A DNA stretch of 64,000 nt from Halomonas chromatireducens (GCF_001545155.1 NZ_CP014226.1:1132041-1196040); one strand, 5' to 3'; positions 48,603-58,188 are shown, numbered from the stretch's first letter. Notes: generated by a model from the letters alone, not told the origin. Numbers and translations: made by a program.

Positions 48603-48678
48603 GGTGGATGTAGCTCAGTGGTAGAGCCCCGGATTGTGGTTCCGGCTGTCGTGGGTTCGATCCCCATCATCCACCCCA
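48603..48678 (+). tRNA. tRNA-His (GTG anticodon), copy 1
   Basis: A 76-base cloverleaf counted with the encoded G-1. Acceptor GTGGATG/CATCCAC, anticodon loop TTGTGGT (GTG), G-1 opposite C73, and encoded CCA. Confidence 0.97.
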
Positions 48679-48714
48679 TCTCGATGCTCTTGATGTTCAA
48701 GTGGTGCTTGCAGT

Positions 48715-48790
48715 GGTGGATGTAGCTCAGTGGTAGAGCCCCGGATTGTGGTTCCGGCTGTCGTGGGTTCGATCCCCATCATCCACCCCA
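48715..48790 (+). tRNA. tRNA-His (GTG anticodon), copy 2
   Basis: A base-for-base identical second copy of the tRNA-His gene, 36 bases after the first. The 300 bases from here to tig hold no other gene that I can recognise. Confidence 0.97.
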
Positions 48791-49090
48791 TTGCAAGTTG
48801 GCCTGGTCTTTCGGCTCTCCTTGTTGTTCCTGTTTTCTCCCCATCTCCTTTTTGCCTGCGCTCGCGCTGGTGTTGTCTTGCGCTTGTCGGTGTCGTCTCC
48901 GGGCTGCATGCTATTATTCATGTTTTAGCCGAACAACGTCTGTGTCGATTGCCCTTGGCCCCTTGTAATCTTGCCCGCTGCCCCAATCCTATGGGCATGG
49001 CGCTTGCCAGCGCAGGCCGGGATTCTTAGAATCCCCTTTTTGACCTTCCACGCTTTCAACTGAACGCCCCCAGTCGGTAGAGGACTATTC

Positions 49091-50467
49091 ATGCAAGTTT
49101 CCGTCGAAACGCCTTCCCAGATCGAGCGCCGTGTCACGTTTCAGGTGCCAGCGGCCGAGGTCGACGAAGCCGTCGAGGCTCGCCTCAAGGACACTGCGAA
49201 GAACGTGCGCCTGAACGGCTTCCGCAAGGGGCGTGTGCCCATGTCGGTGGTGCGTCAGCGTTACGGTCGTGACGTGCGCGATGAAGTGGTGGGCGAAGTG
49301 ATGCGCGAGCGCTACGTCAAGGCCATCTCAGAAGAGAACCTCAATCCCGCCGGTTTCCCCAGCATCGAGCCGAAGGTGAACGAGGCAGGAAAGGATCTGG
49401 AGTTCGTGGCCAATCTGGAGGTCTATCCCGAGATAGAGCTGGCCTCCATCGATGGCACCGAGGTCGAGCGTCCTGTGGTTGATGTGACGGAAGCCGATCT
49501 CGAGGAGATGATCGAGACGCTGCGCAAGCAGAACGCCTCCTGGGAAGAGGTCGATCGCGCCGCCGCAGATGGCGACCAGGTCAAGATCGATTTCCAGGGC
49601 TTCCTGGGTGACGAGCCCTTTGAGGGCGGTAGCGCCGAAGGCCACGACCTGGTGCTGGGTTCCGGTAACTTCATCCCCGGCTTCGAAGCGCAGCTGGAGG
49701 GTGCCAAGGCCGGTGACGAGAAGGAGATCACGGTCACCTTCCCTGAGGACTACCAGGCCGAGCATCTGGCCGGTCAGGAGGCCACCTTCAAGGTCAAGGT
49801 CCACGCGGTCAAGGGCCAGGCCCTGCCGGAGATCGACGAGGAATTCATCAAGCGCTTCGGCGTGGAAGATGGCGATGTCGAAAAGTTTCGTGCCGAGGTC
49901 AAGAAGAACATGGCCCGCGAAGCGAAGCAGGCTGTCGACAATCGCGTCAAGCAGCAGGTGCTCGAGTCACTCAAGAAGGCGAATGACGTGCCGGTGCCCC
50001 AGGCACTGGTGCAGCAGGAGACCGATGCGCTCAAGCGTCAGGCGGCCCAGCAGTTCGGCCTGGGTGAGGATTTCGATGTCTCCCAGCTGCCCAACGAGCT
50101 CTTTGCCGAGCAGGCCAAGGGGCGCGTTCAGGTCGGTTTGCTGCTGGCCGAAGTGATCAAGTCCAGTGAGCTTGATGCCACCGATGACGAGATTCGCGCC
50201 AAGGTCGAGGAACTGGCCGAGCAGTACCAGGATCCGCAGCAGGTCGTCGACTATTACATGAGCAACGACCAGCTGAAGACACAGGTCAAGTCAGCCATTC
50301 TCGAAGAGAAGGCCGTCGACAAGCTGCTGGAGCAGGCGACCGTCAAGGACGTCGAAATGAGCTATCAGCAGGCCCTGGCCGCTGCCCAGCAGCAAGCCGA
50401 GCAAGATGACGAAGCCGCCAGCGAGGCTGAGGCCGACGCGGACGCGGGGCAGGAAGCCAAGAGCTGA
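49091..50467 (+). CDS. tig: Trigger factor (ribosome-associated peptidyl-prolyl isomerase chaperone)
   Basis: A 458-residue protein. The N-terminal ribosome-docking domain has LNGFRKGRVPMSVVRQRYG (GFRxGxxP signature). The FKBP domain (about 150-245) has IDFQGFLGDEPFEGGSAEGH and LGSGNFIPGFE. A long helical chaperone domain follows. The tail is very acidic (QQAEQDDEAASEAEADADAG) and longer than in E. coli, fitting a salt-adapted proteome. It binds nascent chains at the exit tunnel. AGAGGA precedes ATG 49091. clpP-clpX-lon, which usually follow, do not; a convergent permease gene does. Confidence 0.97.
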   Translation: MQVSVETPSQIERRVTFQVPAAEVDEAVEARLKDTAKNVRLNGFRKGRVPMSVVRQRYGRDVRDEVVGEVMRERYVKAISEENLNPAGFPSIEPKVNEAGKDLEFVANLEVYPEIELASIDGTEVERPVVDVTEADLEEMIETLRKQNASWEEVDRAAADGDQVKIDFQGFLGDEPFEGGSAEGHDLVLGSGNFIPGFEAQLEGAKAGDEKEITVTFPEDYQAEHLAGQEATFKVKVHAVKGQALPEIDEEFIKRFGVEDGDVEKFRAEVKKNMAREAKQAVDNRVKQQVLESLKKANDVPVPQALVQQETDALKRQAAQQFGLGEDFDVSQLPNELFAEQAKGRVQVGLLLAEVIKSSELDATDDEIRAKVEELAEQYQDPQQVVDYYMSNDQLKTQVKSAILEEKAVDKLLEQATVKDVEMSYQQALAAAQQQAEQDDEAASEAEADADAGQEAKS

Positions 50468-50520
50468 CAGCCTCGCCGGCCCCTTCCGGGACCGCCGAGG
50501 CTGGCAGGTGCCGGAAGGGG
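50468..50520. repeat. Two overlapping inverted repeats after tig
   Basis: CAGCCTCG/CGAGGCTG (50468-50475 with 50496-50503) and CCCCTTCCGG/CCGGAAGGGG (50480-50489 with 50511-50520) interleave, so both stems together would form a pseudoknot, or they are alternatives. No T run directly follows. A transcript end or processing site for tig is likely. Confidence 0.5.
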
Positions 50521-50646
50521 GTATTACGCTTCCATTCACCGGCATGAAGGAACCAAACATTTCGCTTAGCGGAATTATGTTTTACTTTATATTAAAGCAA
50601 CGATAAAAAAACGCATCCCCAAGGTCAAGCACCCTTGAGCGGAAGT

Positions 50647-52035
50647 TCACCAGGAGACGAACAGAAACCAGCCGGACAGCAGCGGAATACAGGCCAGCAG
50701 GAAACGTGCGTTCCAGCGGTAGCCAATGCGCGTCGAGGCAATACCGGTAAACCGCGACAGGATCAGCATCGAGGCGGTCATCGGCGATGACATCAATGCC
50801 AGCGCCCAACCCACCATCAGTGAGGCACCCACCAGTGCCGGCGAAAGCCCCTCGATGGGCAGTGAGGGTAATAGGCCGACAAGCAGTGTTACGGTAACAA
50901 TGGGGTTGATCCCTATCTGGGCCAACCCTACAACGGTCAGCATCGCCAGTACGGCATTGGCCGCCCCTAATGGCGCGATAAGTGCCAGCATTGGTTCCAG
51001 GCTTGCCACCGGAATCAGCGCCACGCAGAGGTGGCCGAGGTAGCCCGCTGCCCCCAGCACCACCACTTCGTTGCCCATGGGAGCCACAAGCCAGGGTAAC
51101 TGCCGCCGCAGGCTTGCCAGCGCCGCTGGAACACCCAGCATGCCGAGCCTACGCCGCTGCCAGGCAAGCCAGCCAATCGCACCCAGAGGCGCCCCCATCA
51201 GGGCAGCGATCGGAAGCCGTACCTCGAGCGCCCAGGAGAGCAGGAACACAAGCGAAACGATACCGAGGAGCAGCACGCAGAACTGCGCTAATGGTGCCAG
51301 CGAAGGCACCGGATGCTTGACGCCGTCTACGGCAGGATGCGGGCCGGTCAGGTGGTCGACGGCCCACCCCACCCAAAAGATGACCAAGGCCGCGCCGATG
51401 ACGTAAGGTGCCAGATCGACCCAGCGCAGCTCATGCAGATTCGAGAGCACGACAGCCACGCCGATTCCCATGGGTGAAATCAGCGGTGCCAATGAAAAAC
51501 CCCGCAGAAGCGCCAGCATCATCCGCCGCTGGCGTGCCTGTCGTACCCAGGCACGTCCCTGGGCCGCCGCCAGGGTATTGCTCTTCTCGATCATGCCGGC
51601 AAACAGATTGAGCACGCCAATGTTGAGGATGATCCCGAATAGCGCCGAGCCCGCTGAGAGGATGGGATAGCGGCGGCCAGGTGGCTGAAGCAGCATGGCC
51701 TCGCCGCACCGCCTCACCAACCGCGAACGGTAGGCCGGCAGACGCAGCAGGCTGAGTGCCACGACGAAGGTGGCAAAGAAGGCGAAACGGCCGGCCGCCT
51801 CGAACAGCAGTCGCCCCGGCGCCTCGGCGTACCATAGGGCAACCATGCTGAAGATACCGGCTGCCAGCAACAGCACGCGAGCCATGGGCGAAAGCCTGCC
51901 GCGCAATGTCATCAGGTAGGCTGCCAGAGCGAGAACGCCTATGGCCTGCATTGCCGTACTGTCGATAACGAGGTGGCACAGGGTGGACAGCGTAACCACG
52001 CCCAGCAGGCCGGCGCGCAGACGCGCCGGTGTCAC
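50647..52035 (-). CDS. Polytopic membrane permease, ion-transporter-superfamily-like
   Basis: A 462-residue protein with about 11-12 hydrophobic helices and no family name that I can give with confidence. Two similar proline motifs, FSLAPLISPMGIGVAVVLS at about 190 and ALALMSSPMTASMLILSRFT at about 420, look like the repeated re-entrant loops of DASS/ion-transporter-superfamily carriers. The start overlaps the thioesterase stop by four bases (ATGA), making it the last gene of a four-gene leftward operon of acyl-CoA enzymes. I infer it imports the organic acid that the operon activates. Confidence 0.65.
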   Translation of the reverse strand: MTPARLRAGLLGVVTLSTLCHLVIDSTAMQAIGVLALAAYLMTLRGRLSPMARVLLLAAGIFSMVALWYAEAPGRLLFEAAGRFAFFATFVVALSLLRLPAYRSRLVRRCGEAMLLQPPGRRYPILSAGSALFGIILNIGVLNLFAGMIEKSNTLAAAQGRAWVRQARQRRMMLALLRGFSLAPLISPMGIGVAVVLSNLHELRWVDLAPYVIGAALVIFWVGWAVDHLTGPHPAVDGVKHPVPSLAPLAQFCVLLLGIVSLVFLLSWALEVRLPIAALMGAPLGAIGWLAWQRRRLGMLGVPAALASLRRQLPWLVAPMGNEVVVLGAAGYLGHLCVALIPVASLEPMLALIAPLGAANAVLAMLTVVGLAQIGINPIVTVTLLVGLLPSLPIEGLSPALVGASLMVGWALALMSSPMTASMLILSRFTGIASTRIGYRWNARFLLACIPLLSGWFLFVSW

Positions 52036-52448
52036 TCGGGTATGCCCTCCGGTGACTCGCTGCCGCTACGACGTCGAAACGCGCCTTCGGCGATGGCCAG
52101 CAAATCGCCGTTGGCGGCAGTAACCTCACCGCTTGACAGGTAAACCTTGCGCCCTCCGCCGCGCACCCTGCCGGTAGCGCGCAAGAGGCCGGGGCCAGCA
52201 GGCCCAACGAAGGTCGTTGTCAGCGATAGTGTCATGCCGCGGCGCACTCGCCCAGGCGTCTTGCAGTAGAGTCCGGCAAGGCTCAAGGCGCTGTCGAGCA
52301 TCGAGGTCATGACTCCGCCATGGACGATGCCGCTGCGATTGAGATGTCGTTCGTCGGCCATCAGCTCGACCACGGCGAGCCCGGCCGACCACTCCACCAC
52401 GCGCATGCCGAGCAGCTCGTGATAGCCCATCAATGCCGACTCGCTCAT
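52032..52448 (-). CDS. PaaI-family acyl-CoA thioesterase
   Basis: A 138-residue hotdog-fold protein with GMRVVEWSAGLAVVELMADE, the catalytic RSGIVHGGVMTSMLDSALSL (HGG and Asp) and GGGRKVYLSSGEVTAANGDL. It hydrolyses acyl-CoA, probably freeing CoA from stalled intermediates of this pathway. ATG 52448 overlaps the CoA ligase stop (ATGA). Confidence 0.88.
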   Translation of the reverse strand: MSESALMGYHELLGMRVVEWSAGLAVVELMADERHLNRSGIVHGGVMTSMLDSALSLAGLYCKTPGRVRRGMTLSLTTTFVGPAGPGLLRATGRVRGGGRKVYLSSGEVTAANGDLLAIAEGAFRRRSGSESPEGIPE

Positions 52449-54067
52449 GTTGCCCCCTCCCGTCCAGCCATGTCGCGCAGGCGACCCTTGAGAATCTTTC
52501 CGCTGGCAGTGGCAGGCAGCGCATCCATCATGACCAGGCGCGTCGGCCGCTTGTAGGGCGCCAGCCGCGGACCGATGAATGCGTGCAGCTCGGCCTCGCT
52601 GAGCGTCGCGCCAGGTTCGCACTGGACGAAGGCGACGACTTCCTCATTTCCCTCGACCTGGCGCCCCACGACGGCCGACAGGGTCACATCCGGGTGTTCG
52701 TTGATCACCGCCTCCACATCGGGCGGGTAGATGTTGAACCCGGAGCGGATGATCAACTCCTTGCTGCGACCAACGATGTAAAGCTGGTCGTCCTCGTCGA
52801 AGCGGGCGATATCACCGGTGTTCAGCCAGCCCTCCTCGTTCAGGCAGGCCCGTGTGGCTTCAGGCTGACGAAAATACCCCTTCATCACATTGGGGCCGCG
52901 CACCCACAGCTCACCCACATCATCGCTGCCCTGCTCGTTCTCTCCACTGTCATCAAGGGGCTCGAGGCGATACTCCAGCAACGGCAGCACCCGACCCACG
53001 GTATTGTTGTCGAATCGGTCAGCGATGCGTGTCTGGCTGATCGTCGGACTGGCTTCCGTCAGGCCGTAGCCGTTATGCAGAGTCAGGCCGAAGGTCGACT
53101 CCACCCGCTGCTTGGTGTCGCTGTCCAACGGCGAACCACCGGCGGAGATATAGCTGAGCGAAGGTGCAACGAGCGGGCGCGCCTGGCGTCGCAGATACTC
53201 CAGGGTGCGGGCATACATGGCCGGCACTCCCTGCAACACCGTGATGCGCTCCACATCGAGCGCTTCCAGCATGGCGGCTGCATCGAAGCGTGGCACGGTA
53301 TAGAGACAGGCCCCGTTGTACAGCGACCCCATGCATACCGACGACAGACCGAAGACGTGGGACATGGGCAGCACGCCGTAGACCCGCTGACCAGGACTCA
53401 GGTGCCGCATGCCACCGGAGATCGAAGCGATATAGAGGATGCCACGGTGGGTAAGCATCACGCCCTTGGGCGTGCCGGTGGTTCCCGAGGTATAGATCAT
53501 CGCGGCGACCTGTTCAGCGCCGCTGCTCTCGACGGGCTCCGGCGCAGTCTCCAGCAGCGCGGAAATCCGCAACTGACCAAGAGAAGAGTGCGAGTAGGCC
53601 ACGGCCCCATGACGCAGCCCGTGGGCCTCTGCCTCCGGCGATGCCTCACTGGTGTAGAAGACCCGCCGTGGCTGGCAGTTGTCGCGGATCGAGTCGACTT
53701 CATGCGCCGAAAGGCGGGAGTTGACGATGGCTACCCAGGCGCTGAGTTCACTGGCCGCCAGCAGCAACACCACCAGGGCACGGCAGTTCTCGCCGACGGT
53801 CATGATACGATCACCGGGGCGTATACCCGATTCGACGAGCCACTCGACGGCGGCCTCGATCTCACGGCCCAGCTCTGCGTAGCACCAGCGCACATGGCCA
53901 TCCACCAACGCCGGTCGATCGGGAAGGCGTTCGGCATTGATCAGCACGCGGCTGCTGAGACGTTCGGGCAATTCAGCCACCAGCTCACTTGCCAGGCGCT
54001 CGAAGATTAGCTCATCCGGCGCCTGGCGGATCACCGACAGCGCCTTCTTCTGACTGGCGAGGGCCAT
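52445..54067 (-). CDS. Acyl-CoA synthetase (AMP-forming)
   Basis: A 540-residue adenylate-forming enzyme with P-loop AAMIYTSGTTGTPKGVMLTH, NGYGLTEASPTI (A5), EEGWLNTGDIARFDEDDQLY and GRSKELIIRSGFNIYPPDVE (A8 hinge). The A10 lysine is in LPATASGKILKGRLRDM. It activates a carboxylic acid to its CoA ester. Specificity cannot be read by eye. The ATG at 54067 overlaps the acyl-CoA dehydrogenase stop by one base; the longer frame to 54469 is antisense noise. Confidence 0.93.
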   Translation of the reverse strand: MALASQKKALSVIRQAPDELIFERLASELVAELPERLSSRVLINAERLPDRPALVDGHVRWCYAELGREIEAAVEWLVESGIRPGDRIMTVGENCRALVVLLLAASELSAWVAIVNSRLSAHEVDSIRDNCQPRRVFYTSEASPEAEAHGLRHGAVAYSHSSLGQLRISALLETAPEPVESSGAEQVAAMIYTSGTTGTPKGVMLTHRGILYIASISGGMRHLSPGQRVYGVLPMSHVFGLSSVCMGSLYNGACLYTVPRFDAAAMLEALDVERITVLQGVPAMYARTLEYLRRQARPLVAPSLSYISAGGSPLDSDTKQRVESTFGLTLHNGYGLTEASPTISQTRIADRFDNNTVGRVLPLLEYRLEPLDDSGENEQGSDDVGELWVRGPNVMKGYFRQPEATRACLNEEGWLNTGDIARFDEDDQLYIVGRSKELIIRSGFNIYPPDVEAVINEHPDVTLSAVVGRQVEGNEEVVAFVQCEPGATLSEAELHAFIGPRLAPYKRPTRLVMMDALPATASGKILKGRLRDMAGREGAT

Positions 54068-55218
54068 CAGGACACCTCCCGCACCATGTCGCGGGCGATA
54101 ACCACCTGCTGTATCTGGGTGGTGCCCTCGTAGATGCGAAACAGACGTACATCCCGATAGAACCGTTCCACCGCATATTCGGCCATGTAGCCGGCCCCCC
54201 CATGCACCTGCACCGCCCGGTCGGCGACGCGCCCCACCATCTCTGCGCAGAACAGCTTGCAGCACGACGCCAGGGTCGAGACCTTCTCGCCGGCATCCTT
54301 TCGCCGGGCAGCGTCGAGCACCATGGTGCGACCGGCATACGCCTCGGTCTTGCTGTCGGCAAGCATCGCCTGGATCAACTGATGATCGGCCAGGCGGACC
54401 CCGAACTGCTTGCGTTCGATGGCATAGTTGAGCGACTCCTCTACCAGGCGCTCGGCCACCCCGACGCAAACAGCGGATATATGCAATCGGCCGCGGTCGA
54501 GTACCTTCATGGCCGTCTTGAAGCCCTGCCCCTCCTTTCCGCCGATGATGTTCTCGGCCGGCACCCGGCAGTCGTCGAAGATGATGTCGCAGGTATGCGC
54601 CCCCTTCTGGCCCATCTTGTTGTCTGATGGGCCACGCTTGAGCCCGGGAGTGCCGCCCTCCACGATGAAGGCGGTGATGCCCCCCGCCCCCTTGTTGCCG
54701 GGGTCGGTACGTGCCATGACCGTGAACAGGTCGGCCTCGGGGCCATTGGTGATGTAGCGCTTGGTACCATTCAATACATAGTGGTCGCCGTCACGCACCG
54801 CCGTGGTCCTGAGGCTGGCCGCATCGGAGCCGGAATCAGGTTCGGTCAGGCAGAAGGAACTGAGCAATTCTCCGGTGGCCAGGCGCGGCACGTACTTCTT
54901 CTTCTGTTCGGGGGTGCCGTCGATGAGGATGCCTTGGGCGCCAATACCGTTGTTGGTGCCGAAGATAGACCGGAAGGCTGGCGAGGTCTTGCCAATCTCC
55001 ATGGCAACCAGCGCCTCCTCTTCCATGGTCAGTCCCAGGCCACCGTACTCCTCTGGAATCGACAGACCGAATAGCCCCAGCTCTTTCATCTCCTGAAGCA
55101 GCCCGGACGGGACGGCATCCTCTTCGGCAAGACGTGCCTCATTGGGTATCAGGCGCTCGCGCACGAAGCGGGAGATGGTGTCGACGAGTTGATCGAGCAG
55201 TTCGGGATCGCGAATCAT
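54067..55218 (-). CDS. Acyl-CoA dehydrogenase
   Basis: A 383-residue flavoprotein with SIPEEYGGLGLTMEEEALVA and SFCLTEPDSGSDAASLRTTA (substrate/FAD loop). KRYITNGPEADLFTVMART, FDDCRVPAENIIGG and the catalytic-Glu region LFRIYEGTTQIQQVVIARDM follow. It performs the first oxidation of beta-oxidation and passes electrons to ETF. First gene of the leftward operon. Confidence 0.95.
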   Translation of the reverse strand: MIRDPELLDQLVDTISRFVRERLIPNEARLAEEDAVPSGLLQEMKELGLFGLSIPEEYGGLGLTMEEEALVAMEIGKTSPAFRSIFGTNNGIGAQGILIDGTPEQKKKYVPRLATGELLSSFCLTEPDSGSDAASLRTTAVRDGDHYVLNGTKRYITNGPEADLFTVMARTDPGNKGAGGITAFIVEGGTPGLKRGPSDNKMGQKGAHTCDIIFDDCRVPAENIIGGKEGQGFKTAMKVLDRGRLHISAVCVGVAERLVEESLNYAIERKQFGVRLADHQLIQAMLADSKTEAYAGRTMVLDAARRKDAGEKVSTLASCCKLFCAEMVGRVADRAVQVHGGAGYMAEYAVERFYRDVRLFRIYEGTTQIQQVVIARDMVREVS

Positions 55219-55411
55219 GGCATGTCCTCGGCTGTTGGCGGGCTACCCCTGGGGTGGGTGACGTCACTTGATGTTTCGCATGGCAGAATGGACGCCCACA
55301 TTGTTGTCAGGCACTGTTGCATAGCCTAGGATGGCAGTCAATTAACGAAACACGGTTTCGCTTTGCGGAATCTCCTGACAAAACGAGAATACGCCAAACG
55401 AGGATACCGCC
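55219..55411. promoter_or_regulatory. Divergent control region of the acyl-CoA island
   Basis: 193 bases between the divergent acyl-CoA dehydrogenase and hydroxyacyl-CoA dehydrogenase genes. It contains an inverted repeat CGAAAC-ACG-GTTTCG (55346-55360), directly followed by CGC-TTT-GCG (55359-55367). These palindromes are candidate sites for the IclR-type regulator encoded at 58288. Confidence 0.5.
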
Positions 55412-56956
55412 ATGTCGACCGATACCTCATCGACCCCTGCCCACGCCCCTTCCACCCCCTTCCGTACCCTGGGCATCGTGGGCACGGGCGCCATGGGCAG
55501 GGGCATTGCCCAGATTGCCGCCCAGGCCGGCCTGACCGTGTACCTGCACGACCAGCGTGAAGGCGCCGTTGCCGAGGCACGCGAATTCATCGCCGGCATA
55601 TGGGCCCGCGGCGTGCAGAAGCAACGCTTGAATGAAGTCGAAGCTGAGCGCCATAGTGCAAGCCTCAAGGAAGCGGCGAAGCTGGCGGAACTGGCCGAGT
55701 GCGACATCGTCGTCGAGGCCATCGTCGAAAAGCTCGAGGCAAAGCAAGCCCTGTTCCAGCAACTCGAGGAGATCCTCGACGACCGGGCGGTGCTGGCCAC
55801 CAATACCTCATCGCTCTCGGTGACAGCCATTGCCTCGGCCTGCCGCAACCCGGCTCGTGTGGTCGGCTTCCACTTCTTCAACCCGGTCCCGCTGATGAAG
55901 AGCGTCGAGGTGATCCCGGGGTTGCGCACTGCCCCCGAGGTGACCGAGCGGGTCGCGGCATTGGGCAAGGCCATGGGGCATTTCACCGCCCGTGCTACCG
56001 ACACCCCAGGCTTCCTGGTCAACCACGCCGGTCGCGCCTACGGTACCGAGGCGTTGCGCATTCTGGGCGAAAGCGTCACCGACCCGGCCACCATCGATCG
56101 GATCCTGGTCGACCAGGGTGGCTTTCGTATGGGTCCTTTCTCCCTTCTCGACCTGACCGGACTCGATGTGTCCCATGCGGTAATGGAATCGATCTACCAC
56201 CAATACTACGAAGAGCCCCGCTTTCGCCCCTCGCCATTGACGCGTCAACGCCTGACCGCTGGACTGTTAGGGCGCAAGAGCGGCGCTGGATTCTACCGCT
56301 ACGTGGATGGCAAACCGCAGGTCGCTGACGAGCCGCCCCTGCCCAGCGTGGCACCCTGTCCGGTATGGATCAGCCCGGATAACAGCGAGGCGAGGCAGGC
56401 TCTGTCACACCTCGTCGACGCCGCCGGCTGGCCGCTCGAAGACGGCGATACGCCGACATCGGAGGCACTCTGCCTGGTGGCGCCACTGGGTGAAGACACC
56501 ACTGCCGCTGCGCTGCGCCTGGGGCTTCCGCCCGAGCGCTGCGTGGCAGTCGATCTGCTGGCGGGGCTGGATGGTCGTCGCAGCCTAATGACCAGCCCCG
56601 CCACCCTTGCTGCTTATCGCAACGCTGCCATGGCGCTGCTCGGCAACGATGGCACACCGGTGAGTGCCTTCAACGACAGCAACGGTTTCGTGCTGCAGCG
56701 CGTCGTGGCCTGCATCGTCAACGTGGGCAGCGACATCGCCCAGCAGGGCGTAGCGGAGCCGGATACCATCGACCGCGCCGTGGAACTTGGGCTGGGCTAC
56801 CCCCGCGGCCCCCTGGCCATGGGCGACCATTACGGTAGCCGACGGATACTCTCCGTTCTCGACAACCTGCTCGCCGCCACCGGCGATCCGCGCTACCGGG
56901 CCAGTCCCTGGCTGCGCCGCCGTGCGACCCTCGGACTGCCGCTGACCACCCCTTGA
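55412..56956 (+). CDS. 3-hydroxyacyl-CoA dehydrogenase (PaaH-like, two C-terminal domains)
   Basis: A 514-residue protein with the NAD loop TLGIVGTGAMGRGIAQIAA, DIVVEAIVEKLEAKQALF, ATNTSSLSVTAIASACRNPA and the catalytic His in VVGFHFFNPVPLMKSVEV. Two repeats of the HAD C-terminal domain follow: LVNHAGRAYGTEALRILGES and VLQRVVACIVNVGSDIAQQG. This is the long PaaH/PaaC type found in aromatic and dicarboxylic acid breakdown, oxidising 3-hydroxyacyl-CoA to 3-ketoacyl-CoA. It overlaps nothing and is 23 bases before the thiolase. Confidence 0.93.
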   Translation: MSTDTSSTPAHAPSTPFRTLGIVGTGAMGRGIAQIAAQAGLTVYLHDQREGAVAEAREFIAGIWARGVQKQRLNEVEAERHSASLKEAAKLAELAECDIVVEAIVEKLEAKQALFQQLEEILDDRAVLATNTSSLSVTAIASACRNPARVVGFHFFNPVPLMKSVEVIPGLRTAPEVTERVAALGKAMGHFTARATDTPGFLVNHAGRAYGTEALRILGESVTDPATIDRILVDQGGFRMGPFSLLDLTGLDVSHAVMESIYHQYYEEPRFRPSPLTRQRLTAGLLGRKSGAGFYRYVDGKPQVADEPPLPSVAPCPVWISPDNSEARQALSHLVDAAGWPLEDGDTPTSEALCLVAPLGEDTTAAALRLGLPPERCVAVDLLAGLDGRRSLMTSPATLAAYRNAAMALLGNDGTPVSAFNDSNGFVLQRVVACIVNVGSDIAQQGVAEPDTIDRAVELGLGYPRGPLAMGDHYGSRRILSVLDNLLAATGDPRYRASPWLRRRATLGLPLTTP

Positions 56957-56979
56957 GCCCAACTCGGAGATGATTTTTC

Positions 56980-58188
56980 ATGCATGACGCCTATATCTAT
57001 GACGGGCTACGCACCCCCTTTGGACGCCATGGCGGCGGCCTTGCCGGCGTCCGGCCCGATGACCTGCTTGGCCATGTCCTCAGGGCCCTGGTGGCCCGCA
57101 ACGACTTCGCGCCGGGCTCCTATGAGGAGGTCCTGGCAGGCTGCACCAACCAGGCCGGCGAGGACTCCCGCAATGTCGCTCGCCATGCGGGTCTGGTTGC
57201 CGGCCTGCCCGTCGAACTGGCAGCTCAGACGATCAACCGCCTCTGCGGCAGCGGCCTCGCAGCCCTGATCGACGCCGCCCGTGCCACGCGCCTTGGCGAG
57301 GGGGAGCTGTTCCTGGCCGGCGGCGTGGAATCCATGTCTCGCGCACCCTATGTGCTGGGCAAGGCGGAGTCTGCCTTTGCCCGCAATCAGCCGATGTATG
57401 ACACCGTGATCGGCGCTCGCTTCCCCAACCCCTGGATCGCCGGCGAATTCGGCAGCCACAGCATGCCCGAGACCGCCGACAATGTGGCCCATGATCTGGG
57501 CATAGGCCGTGACGCGAGCGATGCCTTTGCCGCACGCTCCCAGGCACGCTATGCCGAGGCCCTGGCCCGTGGCTTCTACGACGACGAGCTGCTCGCCATC
57601 GAGGTGCCTCAGGGTCGCAAGCAACCCCCGCTGGTGGTCGACAGGGACGAGCACCCGCGTCCGGGTACCGATGCCGACAAGCTGGGCAGGCTCGGGGCAC
57701 TGTTCGACGGCGGCGTGGTTACCGCAGGCAACGCCTCCGGGCTCAACGACGGTGCAGCCGCACTGATCGTTGGCAGTCAGGCAGCCGGCGAGCGGGCGGG
57801 AGTCACCCCGCGCGCTCGGGTCGTCGCCAGCGCGGTGGCCGGCTTACCGCCACGCATCATGGGGCTGGGGCCAGTGCCAGCCACCCAGAAGGTGCTGGAG
57901 CGCGCCGGGCTGAGCCTCGATCAGATGGACGTCATCGAGATCAACGAAGCCTTTGCTGTTCAGGTCCTGGGCTGCGTCAAGCAGCTCGGCCTCGATCACG
58001 ACGACAGTCGCCTCAATGCCAACGGGGGCGCCATTGCCATCGGTCACCCACTGGGCGCTTCCGGCGCTCGCCTGGCGCTCACCGCACTGCGCCAGTTGGA
58101 AGCCACGGGTGGGCGTTATGCGCTCGTGACCATGTGTATCGGGGTCGGCCAAGGCATTGCCACCATCATCGAGCGCCTTGATCCCTGA
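56980..58188 (+). CDS. Acetyl-CoA acyltransferase / thiolase (PaaJ/PcaF-like)
   Basis: A 402-residue thiolase starting YDGLRTPFGRHGGGLAGVRP. The nucleophilic cysteine is in TINRLCGSGLAALIDAARA. GNASGLNDGAAALIV, NEAFAVQVLG, NGGAIAIGHPLGASGARLAL (catalytic His) and ALVTMCIGVGQGIA (second Cys) follow. The sequence style is that of beta-ketoadipyl-CoA thiolases, but the substrate remains uncertain. It cleaves 3-ketoacyl-CoA to acetyl-CoA. Confidence 0.94.
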   Translation: MHDAYIYDGLRTPFGRHGGGLAGVRPDDLLGHVLRALVARNDFAPGSYEEVLAGCTNQAGEDSRNVARHAGLVAGLPVELAAQTINRLCGSGLAALIDAARATRLGEGELFLAGGVESMSRAPYVLGKAESAFARNQPMYDTVIGARFPNPWIAGEFGSHSMPETADNVAHDLGIGRDASDAFAARSQARYAEALARGFYDDELLAIEVPQGRKQPPLVVDRDEHPRPGTDADKLGRLGALFDGGVVTAGNASGLNDGAAALIVGSQAAGERAGVTPRARVVASAVAGLPPRIMGLGPVPATQKVLERAGLSLDQMDVIEINEAFAVQVLGCVKQLGLDHDDSRLNANGGAIAIGHPLGASGARLALTALRQLEATGGRYALVTMCIGVGQGIATIIERLDP

